The position numbers and the translations under genes were made by a program. The notes below the pieces were generated by a model, which was not told the DNA's origin, did not search any database, and saw only the letters and a program-made list of their open reading frames with translations. A DNA stretch of 64,000 bases, taken from Limosilactobacillus coleohominis 101-4-CHN (GTDB taxonomy: Bacteria; Bacillota; Bacilli; Lactobacillales; Lactobacillaceae). The stretch lies in contig NZ_GG698803.1 of NCBI RefSeq assembly GCF_000161935.1, positions 144,888 through 208,887 of the forward strand, read 5' to 3'. This document shows, one piece after another, positions 1-7,847 of the stretch (positions are counted from its first letter, which is position 1; each line of letters starts with the position of its first letter).

Positions 1-1
1 G

Positions 2-982
2 ACCGCCTTTAAAGCTGGTAAGGGTGCGGGTGATTTTATTTTCATCGTGGCTTCAATGGCCAACGTTGCCCAAGGGGCCGCAACCACCGCGGTTTACTTC
101 TTAACACGGAATGAAAAGATGAAGGCCCTCTCCAGTTCTTCCGCGATTTCTGCTTTGCTTGGAATTACTGAACCAGCAATCTTTGGGGTGAATCTGAAAT
201 TACGGTTCCCATTCTTCTGTGCGTTAGTTGGTTCATGTGTGGCTTCTACGATTGCTGGATTAATGCATGTGGTTGCCGCTTCAATGGGTTCAGCCGGTTT
301 CATTGGTTTCTTATCCGTATACGCTAAATCAATTCCTGGTTACCTATTATGTGAAGTTATCTCATTCGTAATTGCTTTCTTAGTAACCTTCTTCTATGGT
401 AAAGCACACGACGAGCTAGTTAACCCTGCAACGGCGGGCGCAGATGCAGCGGATGGCGCATCTCAAGCAGCGGAAGCATCTGCACCAGTTCAACATGCTT
501 CAGCCCCAGCTGACGAAAATGCTAAGAACGAAGTAATTGCCAGCCCGGTTTCTGGAACTGCCGAAGACATTACTGCAGTAAATGATGAAGTCTTCTCCCA
601 GAAGATGATGGGGGATGGTGCAGCAGTTGTCCCTAATGATGGTACGATTTATGCACCCGTTGACGGTACAATTACAGTTGCTTACGCTACAAAGCATGCG
701 TATGGTTTAACTTCAGATGATGGTGCCGAGGTCTTGATTCACGTTGGTTTGGATACGGTGAACCTCAAGGGAGAACACTTTGAAAGCTTTGTTGAACAAG
801 GTCAAAAGGTTAAGAAGGGTGATCGCCTTGGCACCATTGACCTAGCTGCGGTTAAGGCAGCTGGTTATGATACCACCGTGATGGTCGTAGTCACAAACAC
901 GACTAATTACACGCAAGTCAAGCGCGTTGCCGACGGTGAAATTAGCCATGGTGATGACTTGATTGATGTTGTCAGTAAATAA
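2..982 (+). CDS. PTS sugar permease, probably sucrose-specific EIIBCA, 3' part
   Basis: This membrane permease would import and phosphorylate a sugar, most likely sucrose, using phosphate from HPr. The frame is open from base 2, so the start and the EIIB domain lie upstream of the window. The visible part begins in the EIIC domain (LGITEPAIFGVNLKLRFPFF and further membrane segments), followed by an Ala-rich linker and a C-terminal EIIA domain of the glucose type. EIIA motifs seen are IYAPVDGTI, the histidine in KHAYG and the phosphorylatable histidine in LIHVGLDTV. A GTG at 47 is internal and should not be taken as the start. Sucrose is preferred over trehalose or beta-glucosides from remembered family resemblance only. 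A rho-independent terminator follows. Confidence 0.85.
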   Translation, partial: TAFKAGKGAGDFIFIVASMANVAQGAATTAVYFLTRNEKMKALSSSSAISALLGITEPAIFGVNLKLRFPFFCALVGSCVASTIAGLMHVVAASMGSAGFIGFLSVYAKSIPGYLLCEVISFVIAFLVTFFYGKAHDELVNPATAGADAADGASQAAEASAPVQHASAPADENAKNEVIASPVSGTAEDITAVNDEVFSQKMMGDGAAVVPNDGTIYAPVDGTITVAYATKHAYGLTSDDGAEVLIHVGLDTVNLKGEHFESFVEQGQKVKKGDRLGTIDLAAVKAAGYDTTVMVVVTNTTNYTQVKRVADGEISHGDDLIDVVSK

Positions 983-1061
983 TAATTGGGAGTGAGACAA
1001 AAGTCCTCAAATCGGCTGGCAAGTCCGATTCGAGAACTCTGCATTCGAACCCCGTAAGGAT

Positions 1062-1088
1062 GGCTGGAAAAACTCCAGCCTCTTTTTT
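1062..1088 (+). terminator. Terminator after the PTS gene
   Basis: GGCTGG and CCAGCC flank a short A-rich loop and are followed directly by a run of T. It ends the PTS transcript. The 80 bases before it carry no gene. Confidence 0.8.
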
Positions 1089-1147
1089 GCTTTAAGCCAT
1101 GCTAATCATGATATAATCAACTCCAGAATAAATAGGAGGCGGAACTA

Positions 1148-1735
1148 ATGAGTGATTTTCCACAATTAAACTTAGCATCACAAACGGGTACTAAGGCAAT
1201 AATTCACACTAATCACGGGGATCTGGAGGTTCAATTATTTGATCAACTTGCTCCTAAGACGGTGAAAAATTTTGTTGAATTGGCTAAAAAGGGATACTAC
1301 GATGGGGTCCTTTTCCACCGAGTTATTCCAGACTTTATGATCCAAGGCGGTGACCCAACAGGGACCGGTGCTGGTGGTGAAAGCATTTATGGTCAAGCCT
1401 TCGAAGACGAATTTAGTGACCAGCTGTTTAATTTTAACGGGGCGTTATCAATGGCCAACGCTGGTCCTAATACCAACGGGAGCCAATTTTTCATCGTGAC
1501 GAACGAAAACCTTACTACTAACTTGGCTGATCAAATGAAGGCGGCTGGTTATCCGCAAGCAGTCATTGACCATTATGTGGCTAATGGTGGAACACCGTGG
1601 CTCGATCACCATCACACTGTCTTTGGTCAAGTCGTTGATGGAATGAAAGTGGCGAAAGAGATTAGCCGCGTTGACCGTGATCTGAGTGATCGTCCAAAGG
1701 ATGACGTTGTCATTAAGTCAATTAGTGTTGATTAA
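1148..1735 (+). CDS. Cyclophilin-type peptidyl-prolyl cis-trans isomerase
   Basis: A 195-residue cyclophilin that would speed cis-trans isomerisation of Xaa-Pro bonds during protein folding, in the cytoplasm since no signal peptide is present. Motifs include FHRVIPDFMIQGGDP (about residues 56-70, with the catalytic Arg) and NTNGSQFFI. The length is normal for a single-domain bacterial cyclophilin. An AGGAGG-type ribosome binding site stands just before the ATG. The next gene starts 10 bases after the stop, so the two are probably cotranscribed. Confidence 0.93.
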   Translation: MSDFPQLNLASQTGTKAIIHTNHGDLEVQLFDQLAPKTVKNFVELAKKGYYDGVLFHRVIPDFMIQGGDPTGTGAGGESIYGQAFEDEFSDQLFNFNGALSMANAGPNTNGSQFFIVTNENLTTNLADQMKAAGYPQAVIDHYVANGGTPWLDHHHTVFGQVVDGMKVAKEISRVDRDLSDRPKDDVVIKSISVD

Positions 1736-1745
1736 GGGTGCTGGT

Positions 1746-3101
1746 ATGACAGAAATTGATTATGATTTAATTGTAATTGGCAGTGGTGGTGCCGGATTGA
1801 CCACAGCTGTTCAGGCACGTGAACTAGGACTGACGGTTGCTGTTTTAGAAAAGAATCCCCAAGTTGGTGGCAATACTAAACGGGCGTCTTCCGGGATGAA
1901 CGCAGCGGAAACAACAGTCCAAGCTCGTAAGCAGATTGCGGACCGTATGCAAGATTTTTATCAGGAAACTTACCGGGGTGGTGGTAAGCTGAATGATCCG
2001 GCAATGCTGAAGCAGTTTGTTACCCATGCACCATTGGCGATTGAATGGTTAACCCAGCATGGCTTGCCACTAGATGATTTGACCATTACTGGGGGAATGT
2101 CAGTCAAACGAACTCACCGTCCAGCTTCGACAGCTCCCGTGGGTGCTTATTTGGTCAAAGGATTACAGAAATTAGCGGTTGAAGCTGGTGTAAAGATAAT
2201 TACGGAAGCAAACGTTAGTCAACTATTGACCGCTACCGACGCCGTGTGTGGGGTAGAGTATGTTGACGCTAAAAAAGCAGTTCATCAATTCCGCTCACGC
2301 GCGGTAGTATTGGCAACGGGAGGTTTTGGGGCCTCCAAAGAACTAATGCGCCGGTATCGACCAGATTTGGCTAATTACCATACAACTAACCAACCTGGCG
2401 CGACAGGGGATGGCTTAAAATTAGCCCAACAGGTTGGTGCGCAATTAATGCAGTTGGATCTAGTACAGGTTCACCCAACCGTCCAACAGGATCAAGATCA
2501 TGCTTTTTTGATTGGCGAAGCAGTTCGGGGCGAAGGCGCCATTTTAGTGAATGAAAATGGGCAACGGTTTGTCAACGAACTGGCTACGCGACGAGTGGTT
2601 TCGAATGCCATTACTGCATTAGCCAATCATAGTGCGTACTTAATTTTTGATCAGGAAGTTCGTTCACGGGTCAAGGCAATTGAATTTTATGATCAAATTG
2701 GCTTAGTCCGAACAGGAGCGACAATTGAACAACTGGCTAAGCAATTATCTTTACCAGATCTGCCAACGACCATTCACCAGTGGAATGAGGCGGTCCGGGT
2801 TCAAGATGATCGACAATTTGGTCGGACAACTGGAATGAATTTGCCGCTGAGTAAAGCACCGTTTTATGCCATTCATGTGGCTCCAGCAATTCATTACACA
2901 ATGGGTGGTATTCATGTCGATCCGGAGACCCGGGTCTTGGATGCCAACGGACAGGTAATTAATGGATTATATGCTGCTGGAGAAGTTACCGGTGGGCTGC
3001 ATGGCAATAACCGAATTGGTGGCAATTCGATTGCAGAAACCGTGGTGTTTGGTCGTCAAGCAGCATTAACAATTCAGCGTGATTTAAACTGTAATCAATA
3101 A
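1746..3101 (+). CDS. FAD-dependent oxidoreductase, fumarate reductase flavoprotein-like
   Basis: A 451-residue soluble flavoprotein of the fumarate reductase/succinate dehydrogenase A family. It has an N-terminal dinucleotide-binding motif (GSGGAGLTTAVQARE), a second FAD motif (ATGGFGASKEL) and the C-terminal FAD signature GLYAAGEVTGGLHGNNRIGG. The FMN and cytochrome domains found in some relatives are absent. The substrate could be fumarate, urocanate or another enoate and cannot be read from sequence. The frame is open back to 1686, but that start would overlap the cyclophilin by 50 bases, and the family N terminus fits the ATG at 1746. No membrane anchor subunit is adjacent. Confidence 0.85.
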   Translation: MTEIDYDLIVIGSGGAGLTTAVQARELGLTVAVLEKNPQVGGNTKRASSGMNAAETTVQARKQIADRMQDFYQETYRGGGKLNDPAMLKQFVTHAPLAIEWLTQHGLPLDDLTITGGMSVKRTHRPASTAPVGAYLVKGLQKLAVEAGVKIITEANVSQLLTATDAVCGVEYVDAKKAVHQFRSRAVVLATGGFGASKELMRRYRPDLANYHTTNQPGATGDGLKLAQQVGAQLMQLDLVQVHPTVQQDQDHAFLIGEAVRGEGAILVNENGQRFVNELATRRVVSNAITALANHSAYLIFDQEVRSRVKAIEFYDQIGLVRTGATIEQLAKQLSLPDLPTTIHQWNEAVRVQDDRQFGRTTGMNLPLSKAPFYAIHVAPAIHYTMGGIHVDPETRVLDANGQVINGLYAAGEVTGGLHGNNRIGGNSIAETVVFGRQAALTIQRDLNCNQ

Positions 3102-3103
3102 AC

Positions 3104-3151
3104 AACAGGGGGGGCAAAGTTCGGTTAATCCGGACTCTGCCCCCCTGTTTT
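3104..3151. terminator. Bidirectional terminator between convergent genes
   Basis: A G-rich arm pairs with GCCCCCCTGTTTT; an inner TCGGTTAATCCGGA hairpin caps it. The T-run serves the plus-strand flavoprotein best. On the minus strand the symporter gene starting at 4671 converges on it. Confidence 0.8.
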
Positions 3152-3168
3152 AATGAGGAGTAAAAGTA

Positions 3169-4671
3169 TTAATGACGAGTGTATTCTTGGTCAACGGTCT
3201 TGGCAGTTAACCCAACAATGTTCTTCTTTTGTGGGGTGAATAAACCAACGAACCATGCGATGAACATAGATGATAAGAAGGAAACACATGAAACCATAAA
3301 TGGTGACATGCCCTTGGATTGAACATAGTAGGTAAGAGCAGCGCTGACAATCAAACCAGTGACGGCCCCAATAGTGTTGGCACGTTGGGTAAAGATTCCC
3401 GCGGCGAAGATTCCGGCAATTGGGACCCCAAATAAACCAGTAAAGGCTAAGAAGAGATTCCAAGTTTGGGACTGGTTACCAACTAAGAGGTAAATCGCCA
3501 TCAGCAAACCAAGAATTCCGGCAATGAGAATGACGATCCGGGCTAATTGGACGTCGCTAACCCGCTTGAACTTTTTGTCGAAGAAACGTTGTTTGAAGTC
3601 GGTAATCGCACAAGCAGAAATCGCGTTGAGACTTGAAGCAATAGTGGATTGCGCAGCCGCAAAGATTCCGGCAATGATTAGTCCGGCCAAACCAGCGGGA
3701 ACTTCTTTGATGACAAAGTATGGGACGACGGCACTTGTGTTGAAGCCCTTTGGCAGACTTGCTGAGTGCAAGTAGAAACTGTATAGAATGGTTCCCATCC
3801 CGTAAAAGATTGGAATCGTAATGAACGCTAAGAGGCCGTTCGTCCAAAGTGACTTGGCGGTTTCCTTCATCGTGGAAGTGGTTTGGTAACGCTGAACCAC
3901 ATCTTGACTACCCGTGTATTGGTAAAGGGAGTTGAAAACGGAACCGGCAAAAATTAATGGAATGAATAATTTCAGGTTGTGGGGGTCCCAATTAGCTTTT
4001 GAGTAAAGCTTATGGTGAACGGCAACGTCATGCGCGATCGTACCAAAACCACCCTTGATGTAGTAAGCACCAATGAAGATGATCAGGAGTGCTCCGCCAA
4101 GGAGGAGGAACCCTTGGATAACGTCGGTCCAAATAACCCCTTCGATCCCACCAAGGAACGCGTAGATGATACAAAGGCCACCGACGAAGAGGGCAATCAA
4201 GATTGGGTTAATTGAGGAAACGGAAGTAATGGCTAAAATCGGTAGGTAAATAACAATGGCAATTCTTCCTAAGTGGTAGAGCATAAAGAGTAAACTACCG
4301 AGAACCCGCATAATAGGGCTAAACCGATCTTCAAGGTATTCATAAGCAGTCGTAACTTGTAATTTACGGAAAAACGGTACGTAGTACTTAATCAAAATTG
4401 GGATAATCAAAATGATGGTCAAGTTCCCAACTGAGTACGACCAGTCTGTGAGGAATGCTTGCTCTGGTGTCGACATAAACGTAATCGCGCTTAACGTGGT
4501 TGCGTAAACACTGAAACCAGTGGCCCACGCGGGAACAGAACTATTGGCCTTAAAGAAGGCATCGGTATCCTTGCTAGCGCGTTTGGTAAAGTAGGCCCCA
4601 ATTAGCAACATCGCAAGGAGGTAAACAAGGAGGACGATCCAATTAAACGTCCCAAATCCAGTTTTTTGCAT
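3169..4671 (-). CDS. nanT: Sodium:solute symporter, putative sialic acid transporter NanT/SiaT type
   Basis: A 500-residue SSS-family transporter with about 13 hydrophobic segments, which would couple Na+ entry to uptake of a sugar acid across the cytoplasmic membrane. The N-terminal segment (FNWIVLLVYLLAMLLIGAYF) and the region around KANSSVPAWATGFSVYATTLS match this family. Sialic acid is inferred from the neighbouring nanA and nanE and from the use of SSS-type NanT in other lactobacilli and staphylococci. It is the last gene of a minus-strand operon and starts 2 bases after the antiporter stop, so the two are translationally coupled. Confidence 0.82.
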   Translation of the reverse strand: MQKTGFGTFNWIVLLVYLLAMLLIGAYFTKRASKDTDAFFKANSSVPAWATGFSVYATTLSAITFMSTPEQAFLTDWSYSVGNLTIILIIPILIKYYVPFFRKLQVTTAYEYLEDRFSPIMRVLGSLLFMLYHLGRIAIVIYLPILAITSVSSINPILIALFVGGLCIIYAFLGGIEGVIWTDVIQGFLLLGGALLIIFIGAYYIKGGFGTIAHDVAVHHKLYSKANWDPHNLKLFIPLIFAGSVFNSLYQYTGSQDVVQRYQTTSTMKETAKSLWTNGLLAFITIPIFYGMGTILYSFYLHSASLPKGFNTSAVVPYFVIKEVPAGLAGLIIAGIFAAAQSTIASSLNAISACAITDFKQRFFDKKFKRVSDVQLARIVILIAGILGLLMAIYLLVGNQSQTWNLFLAFTGLFGVPIAGIFAAGIFTQRANTIGAVTGLIVSAALTYYVQSKGMSPFMVSCVSFLSSMFIAWFVGLFTPQKKNIVGLTAKTVDQEYTRH

Positions 4672-4673
4672 AG

Positions 4674-5858
4674 TTAATCTAATCGCCTTTCATTATTTTG
4701 ACTATTAACGTTACGTTGAATAAAAATCTTTAAGAGGAGTGGTGCAAGTAAGGTTGTAATGACGGTTACCAGGATCAAAGCAGTAAAATAGCTTTGATCA
4801 ATCAATCCTGCCGAAAGGGCCACTTTGATGACCACTAATGCCATTTCACCACGCGATACCATCCCAGCACCAACAATGTTGGCTTCCTTCCAATTGAGAT
4901 GGAAGAGTTTAGCACCAATTCCACAGCCCAGTTGCTTTCCAAGAACGGCGATGATAATCAAGCAGATAATAAAGAGCACATCATTACCAATGCCATGGAA
5001 AGTAACTTCTAGACCGATGCTAATGAAGAAGACGGGAGTAAAAATTGCGTAACCAATTGGTTCAATTTTTGGTGCTAACGCTTCTTCGTATTTAGTTTGT
5101 GAAATTGCGAGTCCGGCACAGTAGGCACCCAGAACATCACTCATGCCACATTTCACTGCGATCCACGCAAAACCAAAGCAGATAATCAAAGCTGCCGTTG
5201 GTAGGCTTTCACTAATCCCCATTTTGTCAAAAATCTGTAAGAATCTTGGTACGATGTAGTGACCAATCAACAGAACGATAATGAAGAAAAGAATTTGTGG
5301 AACGACCATTGAAAGGACTTTACCGCTGAGCGACGAGGCCGAGTGTTGACCAACTAGTTGAACGCTGATACCCAGCAGAATGATACAGATGATATCATCA
5401 GCAACGGCCGCGCCAAGAATAATTTGGCTTTCGCGAGTGTTGGAATAACCCATTTCACGTAATACTTGGACGGTGATACTGACGGAGGTGGCACTAAGCA
5501 CGAGCCCCATGAAAGCTGCCGTTTGGACATCAAAGTTGAATACATCGTGGCACAGCAAGTAGGCGGTGCCCGTTGGGAAAATCACGCCCAAGGTGGCCAC
5601 GGTCAGTGATGGTGCCCAGTAGTGGAGCAGCTGACGGAGATCCCCTTCTAACCCAGCAATAAACATCAGCATAATGACCCCGATGTTAGAGAAATAGTGG
5701 ATGAAAGTGGTGGGGGTCAACAGATGAAAGACGGCCGGCCCAATTAAGATCCCGGTAATCAATTCACCCATGACTGGAGGCAGTCCGATTCGTGAGGAGA
5801 GTTCAGAACAAACCTTACCGACCAATAAAATAAGAACAATTTGTAATAGATAGTTCAT
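4674..5858 (-). CDS. Cation:proton antiporter, CPA2/NapA type
   Basis: A 394-residue membrane protein of the CPA2 monovalent cation:H+ antiporter family (NapA/KefB-like, Na_H_Exchanger domain), with about 11-12 hydrophobic segments. RIGLPPVMGELITGILIGP at the N terminus and ILGAAVADDIICIILL, carrying the two Asp residues used for ion exchange, are diagnostic. No KefB-type TrkA-N domain is present, which favours Na+/H+ exchange over glutathione-gated K+ efflux. It lies between an isomerase gene (18 bases upstream) and the Na+ symporter (2 bases downstream). A role in restoring the Na+ gradient used by the symporter is inferred. Confidence 0.85.
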   Translation of the reverse strand: MNYLLQIVLILLVGKVCSELSSRIGLPPVMGELITGILIGPAVFHLLTPTTFIHYFSNIGVIMLMFIAGLEGDLRQLLHYWAPSLTVATLGVIFPTGTAYLLCHDVFNFDVQTAAFMGLVLSATSVSITVQVLREMGYSNTRESQIILGAAVADDIICIILLGISVQLVGQHSASSLSGKVLSMVVPQILFFIIVLLIGHYIVPRFLQIFDKMGISESLPTAALIICFGFAWIAVKCGMSDVLGAYCAGLAISQTKYEEALAPKIEPIGYAIFTPVFFISIGLEVTFHGIGNDVLFIICLIIIAVLGKQLGCGIGAKLFHLNWKEANIVGAGMVSRGEMALVVIKVALSAGLIDQSYFTALILVTVITTLLAPLLLKIFIQRNVNSQNNERRLD

Positions 5859-5876
5859 TGGTCAATCCTTTTGGAA

Positions 5877-6593
5877 TTAAAGCAATTCATTGACTTTAGT
5901 AATTTCCTGATCTAACAACTTAGCAGATGGAATATTGTATTCCAAAAATACTGGTACACCAGCGGGCACCTTCTTGGTTAAACGTTGCCAATCAGTATCA
6001 CCATCATCGAGCATGGTCGTATCCCGGTCTTTAATATTTTTTAAATGGAAGACGGTGATTTTAGAACTTAGTTGGTCCATCGCTGCTTGGGGATCTTGAT
6101 CGATCCAATACCAATTTCCAGAATCAAAAGTGTAGCCAAAATGACCATTGGTAGTATCTAAGAAATTAAAGATTTTTGGTACTTCACCGTGCTCATTCGG
6201 TTCGTTTTCAACGCTGATGGCAACATCATTGGTTGGGATTTGCATTAATAATTGCTTGGTATCTTCAGTTAGGGCACCATAATCGCCTAAACTGATCTTC
6301 AAGTTTTGAATTCCAGTCTTTTTGGCCAGTGCGATGTAGTCAGTGAGGTGAGGATTTAATTCACCATCATTGAAGAGGGCCTCGGGAATGGAATAATAAA
6401 GTCCCCAATTATTTTGGTGAGCGAGCTCGCTAATCTTATCCAGTTCCGCTTCTTGACTTGCTGGTTGGAAAAATTCACCACGAACTTCAACATTATCAAT
6501 TGGTTTACCGATCAATTCCTGAAGGACATCGTATTGAGAGTGGCCCGCATTCATTTGATCAAGGAAAACTGCGGTATTAATTGATACCTTCAT
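5877..6593 (-). CDS. TIM-barrel sugar (phosphate) isomerase/epimerase, unknown substrate
   Basis: A 238-residue protein of the xylose isomerase-like TIM barrel (AP endonuclease 2) family. Four candidate metal ligands are in the usual places: Glu129 (SVENEP), Asp157 (FDSGNW), His183 (FHLKNIKD) and Glu218 (FLEYN). It is therefore probably an active metal-dependent isomerase or epimerase. The frame is open to 6638, but AAAGAGG lies at proper distance from the ATG at 6593 and the extra 15 residues look non-coding. It is the first gene of a minus-strand run with the antiporter and the NanT-like symporter. No such enzyme belongs to the standard Nan pathway, so its substrate is open. Confidence 0.78.
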   Translation of the reverse strand: MKVSINTAVFLDQMNAGHSQYDVLQELIGKPIDNVEVRGEFFQPASQEAELDKISELAHQNNWGLYYSIPEALFNDGELNPHLTDYIALAKKTGIQNLKISLGDYGALTEDTKQLLMQIPTNDVAISVENEPNEHGEVPKIFNFLDTTNGHFGYTFDSGNWYWIDQDPQAAMDQLSSKITVFHLKNIKDRDTTMLDDGDTDWQRLTKKVPAGVPVFLEYNIPSAKLLDQEITKVNELL

Positions 6594-6626
6594 GAAATAC
6601 ACCTCTTTGAAAGAAAATACGGAAAT

Positions 6627-6676
6627 AAAAAAACACACAAAGAAAGCAGCCGTTCATCGACGGCGCTTTTTTGTGC
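6627..6676 (-). terminator. Strong terminator after the ROK kinase, within the leader of the isomerase operon
   Basis: Read on the minus strand, CACAAAAAAGCGCCGT pairs with ACGGCTGCTTTCTTTGTG with two bulges and is followed by TG and seven T. It lies between the kinase stop (6745) and the isomerase start (6593). Only about 30 bases remain between the T-run and the isomerase start, so any promoter for that operon must lie upstream of it. Confidence 0.75.
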
Positions 6677-6733
6677 GGTTGAATTAAACTTTAAAACTAT
6701 TACGGTGATAACCATAACACGTTTAAATTAAAA

Positions 6734-6747
6734 TGTATACGCTTTCA
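6734..6747. promoter_or_regulatory. cre (CcpA) site at the end of the kinase gene
   Basis: TGTATACGCTTTCA matches the cre consensus TGWAANCGNTNWCA with one mismatch. It overlaps the kinase stop codon. A weak minus-strand promoter (TATACA, 17 bases, TATGGT) overlaps it, so catabolite repression of the isomerase-antiporter-symporter operon is likely. Confidence 0.6.
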
Positions 6748-7605
6748 TAAAAAGAATGGAGAAAGAGCTCCAAAGACCTGTGCTTGGTCTTGGAGGGTCG
6801 TTGCCTTGATATCAACGTTTGCTAACCCTTCCGGAAGAAAGTAATGAACGGCAGATTTAATTTGATGAATGAAAAAATCACCCTGTTGACTAACGGCACC
6901 GCCGATTAAAATTTGAGCTGGATCAAGGATTAAACAGATTTGAGCTAGCTGCTTACCCAGCTGGCGACACCAATGTTGAATAATTTTGACAAATTGTGGT
7001 TGACCATTGCGAGCCCGTTGAAAGGCTTCCGGAACTGAAACGTTGATCGATTCAAGACGGTGTTGCAAGGCCAGGGTAGAAGCCTGACTTTCGAAACACT
7101 CTTTTGATTCTGGATCATAGTTAAGGTAGCCAACGGAATTCGCAAGGCCGTGTGCACCCCTGGATAAATGTCCGTTGTGATAGAAGGCACCACCAATGCC
7201 AGTTCCTAAAGCAACGCAGTACACGGATTGATCTGCGTGAACGTGACCGCATAGGATTTCCCCCATTAGGGCCGCATCAACATCATTCATCACCTGAACC
7301 GGTAACTGCGTAGCCTTCTCTAATATTTGTTTTAGTGGGGTGCCTTGATAATTTTGAATAGTTGGGCCGGCATAGATAATTTCACCATGATGACCAACAC
7401 GTCCCGCGGTGCTGACCCCAATGCCACTAATCTTAAATTGTCCCATTATTTGGTGGCTAATGGTTGTTAAGGCTTTAACAATGGCTTGATCTTGATTATG
7501 ATTGGTAGCTGTTTTACCGGAATCAAGCATTTTTAAATTTGAGTCAATAACAGCGTATTTAATTGACGTTCCACCAACGTCAAAAGCAAGATAATTTTTA
7601 CACAT
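6745..7605 (-). CDS. nanK: ROK family sugar kinase, putative N-acetylmannosamine kinase
   Basis: A 286-residue cytoplasmic ROK kinase that would phosphorylate ManNAc to ManNAc-6-P, the substrate of NanE. The N-terminal phosphate loop LAFDVGGTSIK and the catalytic Asp in MNDVDAALMGE (about residue 108) are present. Two usual ROK features are missing: the GExGH motif is replaced by NSVGYL (about 156-161), and the CxCGxxGC zinc site is absent (only Cys170 in KECFES). The frame is open to a TTG at 7614, but AAAGG is best spaced for the ATG at 7605. The assignment as NanK is by context; it could act on another amino sugar. Confidence 0.75.
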   Translation of the reverse strand: MCKNYLAFDVGGTSIKYAVIDSNLKMLDSGKTATNHNQDQAIVKALTTISHQIMGQFKISGIGVSTAGRVGHHGEIIYAGPTIQNYQGTPLKQILEKATQLPVQVMNDVDAALMGEILCGHVHADQSVYCVALGTGIGGAFYHNGHLSRGAHGLANSVGYLNYDPESKECFESQASTLALQHRLESINVSVPEAFQRARNGQPQFVKIIQHWCRQLGKQLAQICLILDPAQILIGGAVSQQGDFFIHQIKSAVHYFLPEGLANVDIKATTLQDQAQVFGALSPFFL

Positions 7606-7633
7606 TAGGTTCAATCCTTTCTGAAACTCTTGG

Positions 7634-7647
7634 TTAAAACGATTACA
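7634..7647. promoter_or_regulatory. cre (CcpA) site between nanK and nanA
   Basis: TTAAAACGATTACA fits the cre consensus with one mismatch. It lies 29 bases upstream of the nanK start and about 200 bases upstream of nanA, in the divergent promoter region, which fits glucose repression of the locus. Confidence 0.6.
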
Positions 7648-7742
7648 TTATATCATGCTTAAGCCTTTCTTTAAATTTATTTTTCAGGCAAGAAACGTTA
7701 TTAAAACAGGGATATAAACGGATAATGAAAAATATTATCATA

Positions 7743-7765
7743 AAAACTAATTGCAAAATAGTTTT
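7743..7765. promoter_or_regulatory. Inverted repeat upstream of nanA, candidate NanR operator
   Basis: AAAACTA and TAGTTTT are perfect 7-base inverted arms separated by 9 bases, about 80 bases before nanA. A second imperfect palindrome (GATAAT and ATTATC, 7721-7739) sits just upstream. Binding by the RpiR-type regulator encoded at 9458 is an inference. Confidence 0.45.
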
Positions 7766-7847
7766 CACAACGTATCCTTAGGGTGCGGTTGAAGAAGAAC
7801 TATTACATGGATTTAGTAACCAGTATTTTAAACAAAGGATGGTAAAA

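Noticed and set aside
983-1060. The stretch GGGAGTGAGACAAAAGTCCT after the PTS gene as a dispersed repeat
   Set aside because: Similar sequences occur at operon ends in lactic acid bacteria as I remember, but no second copy was seen in this window.
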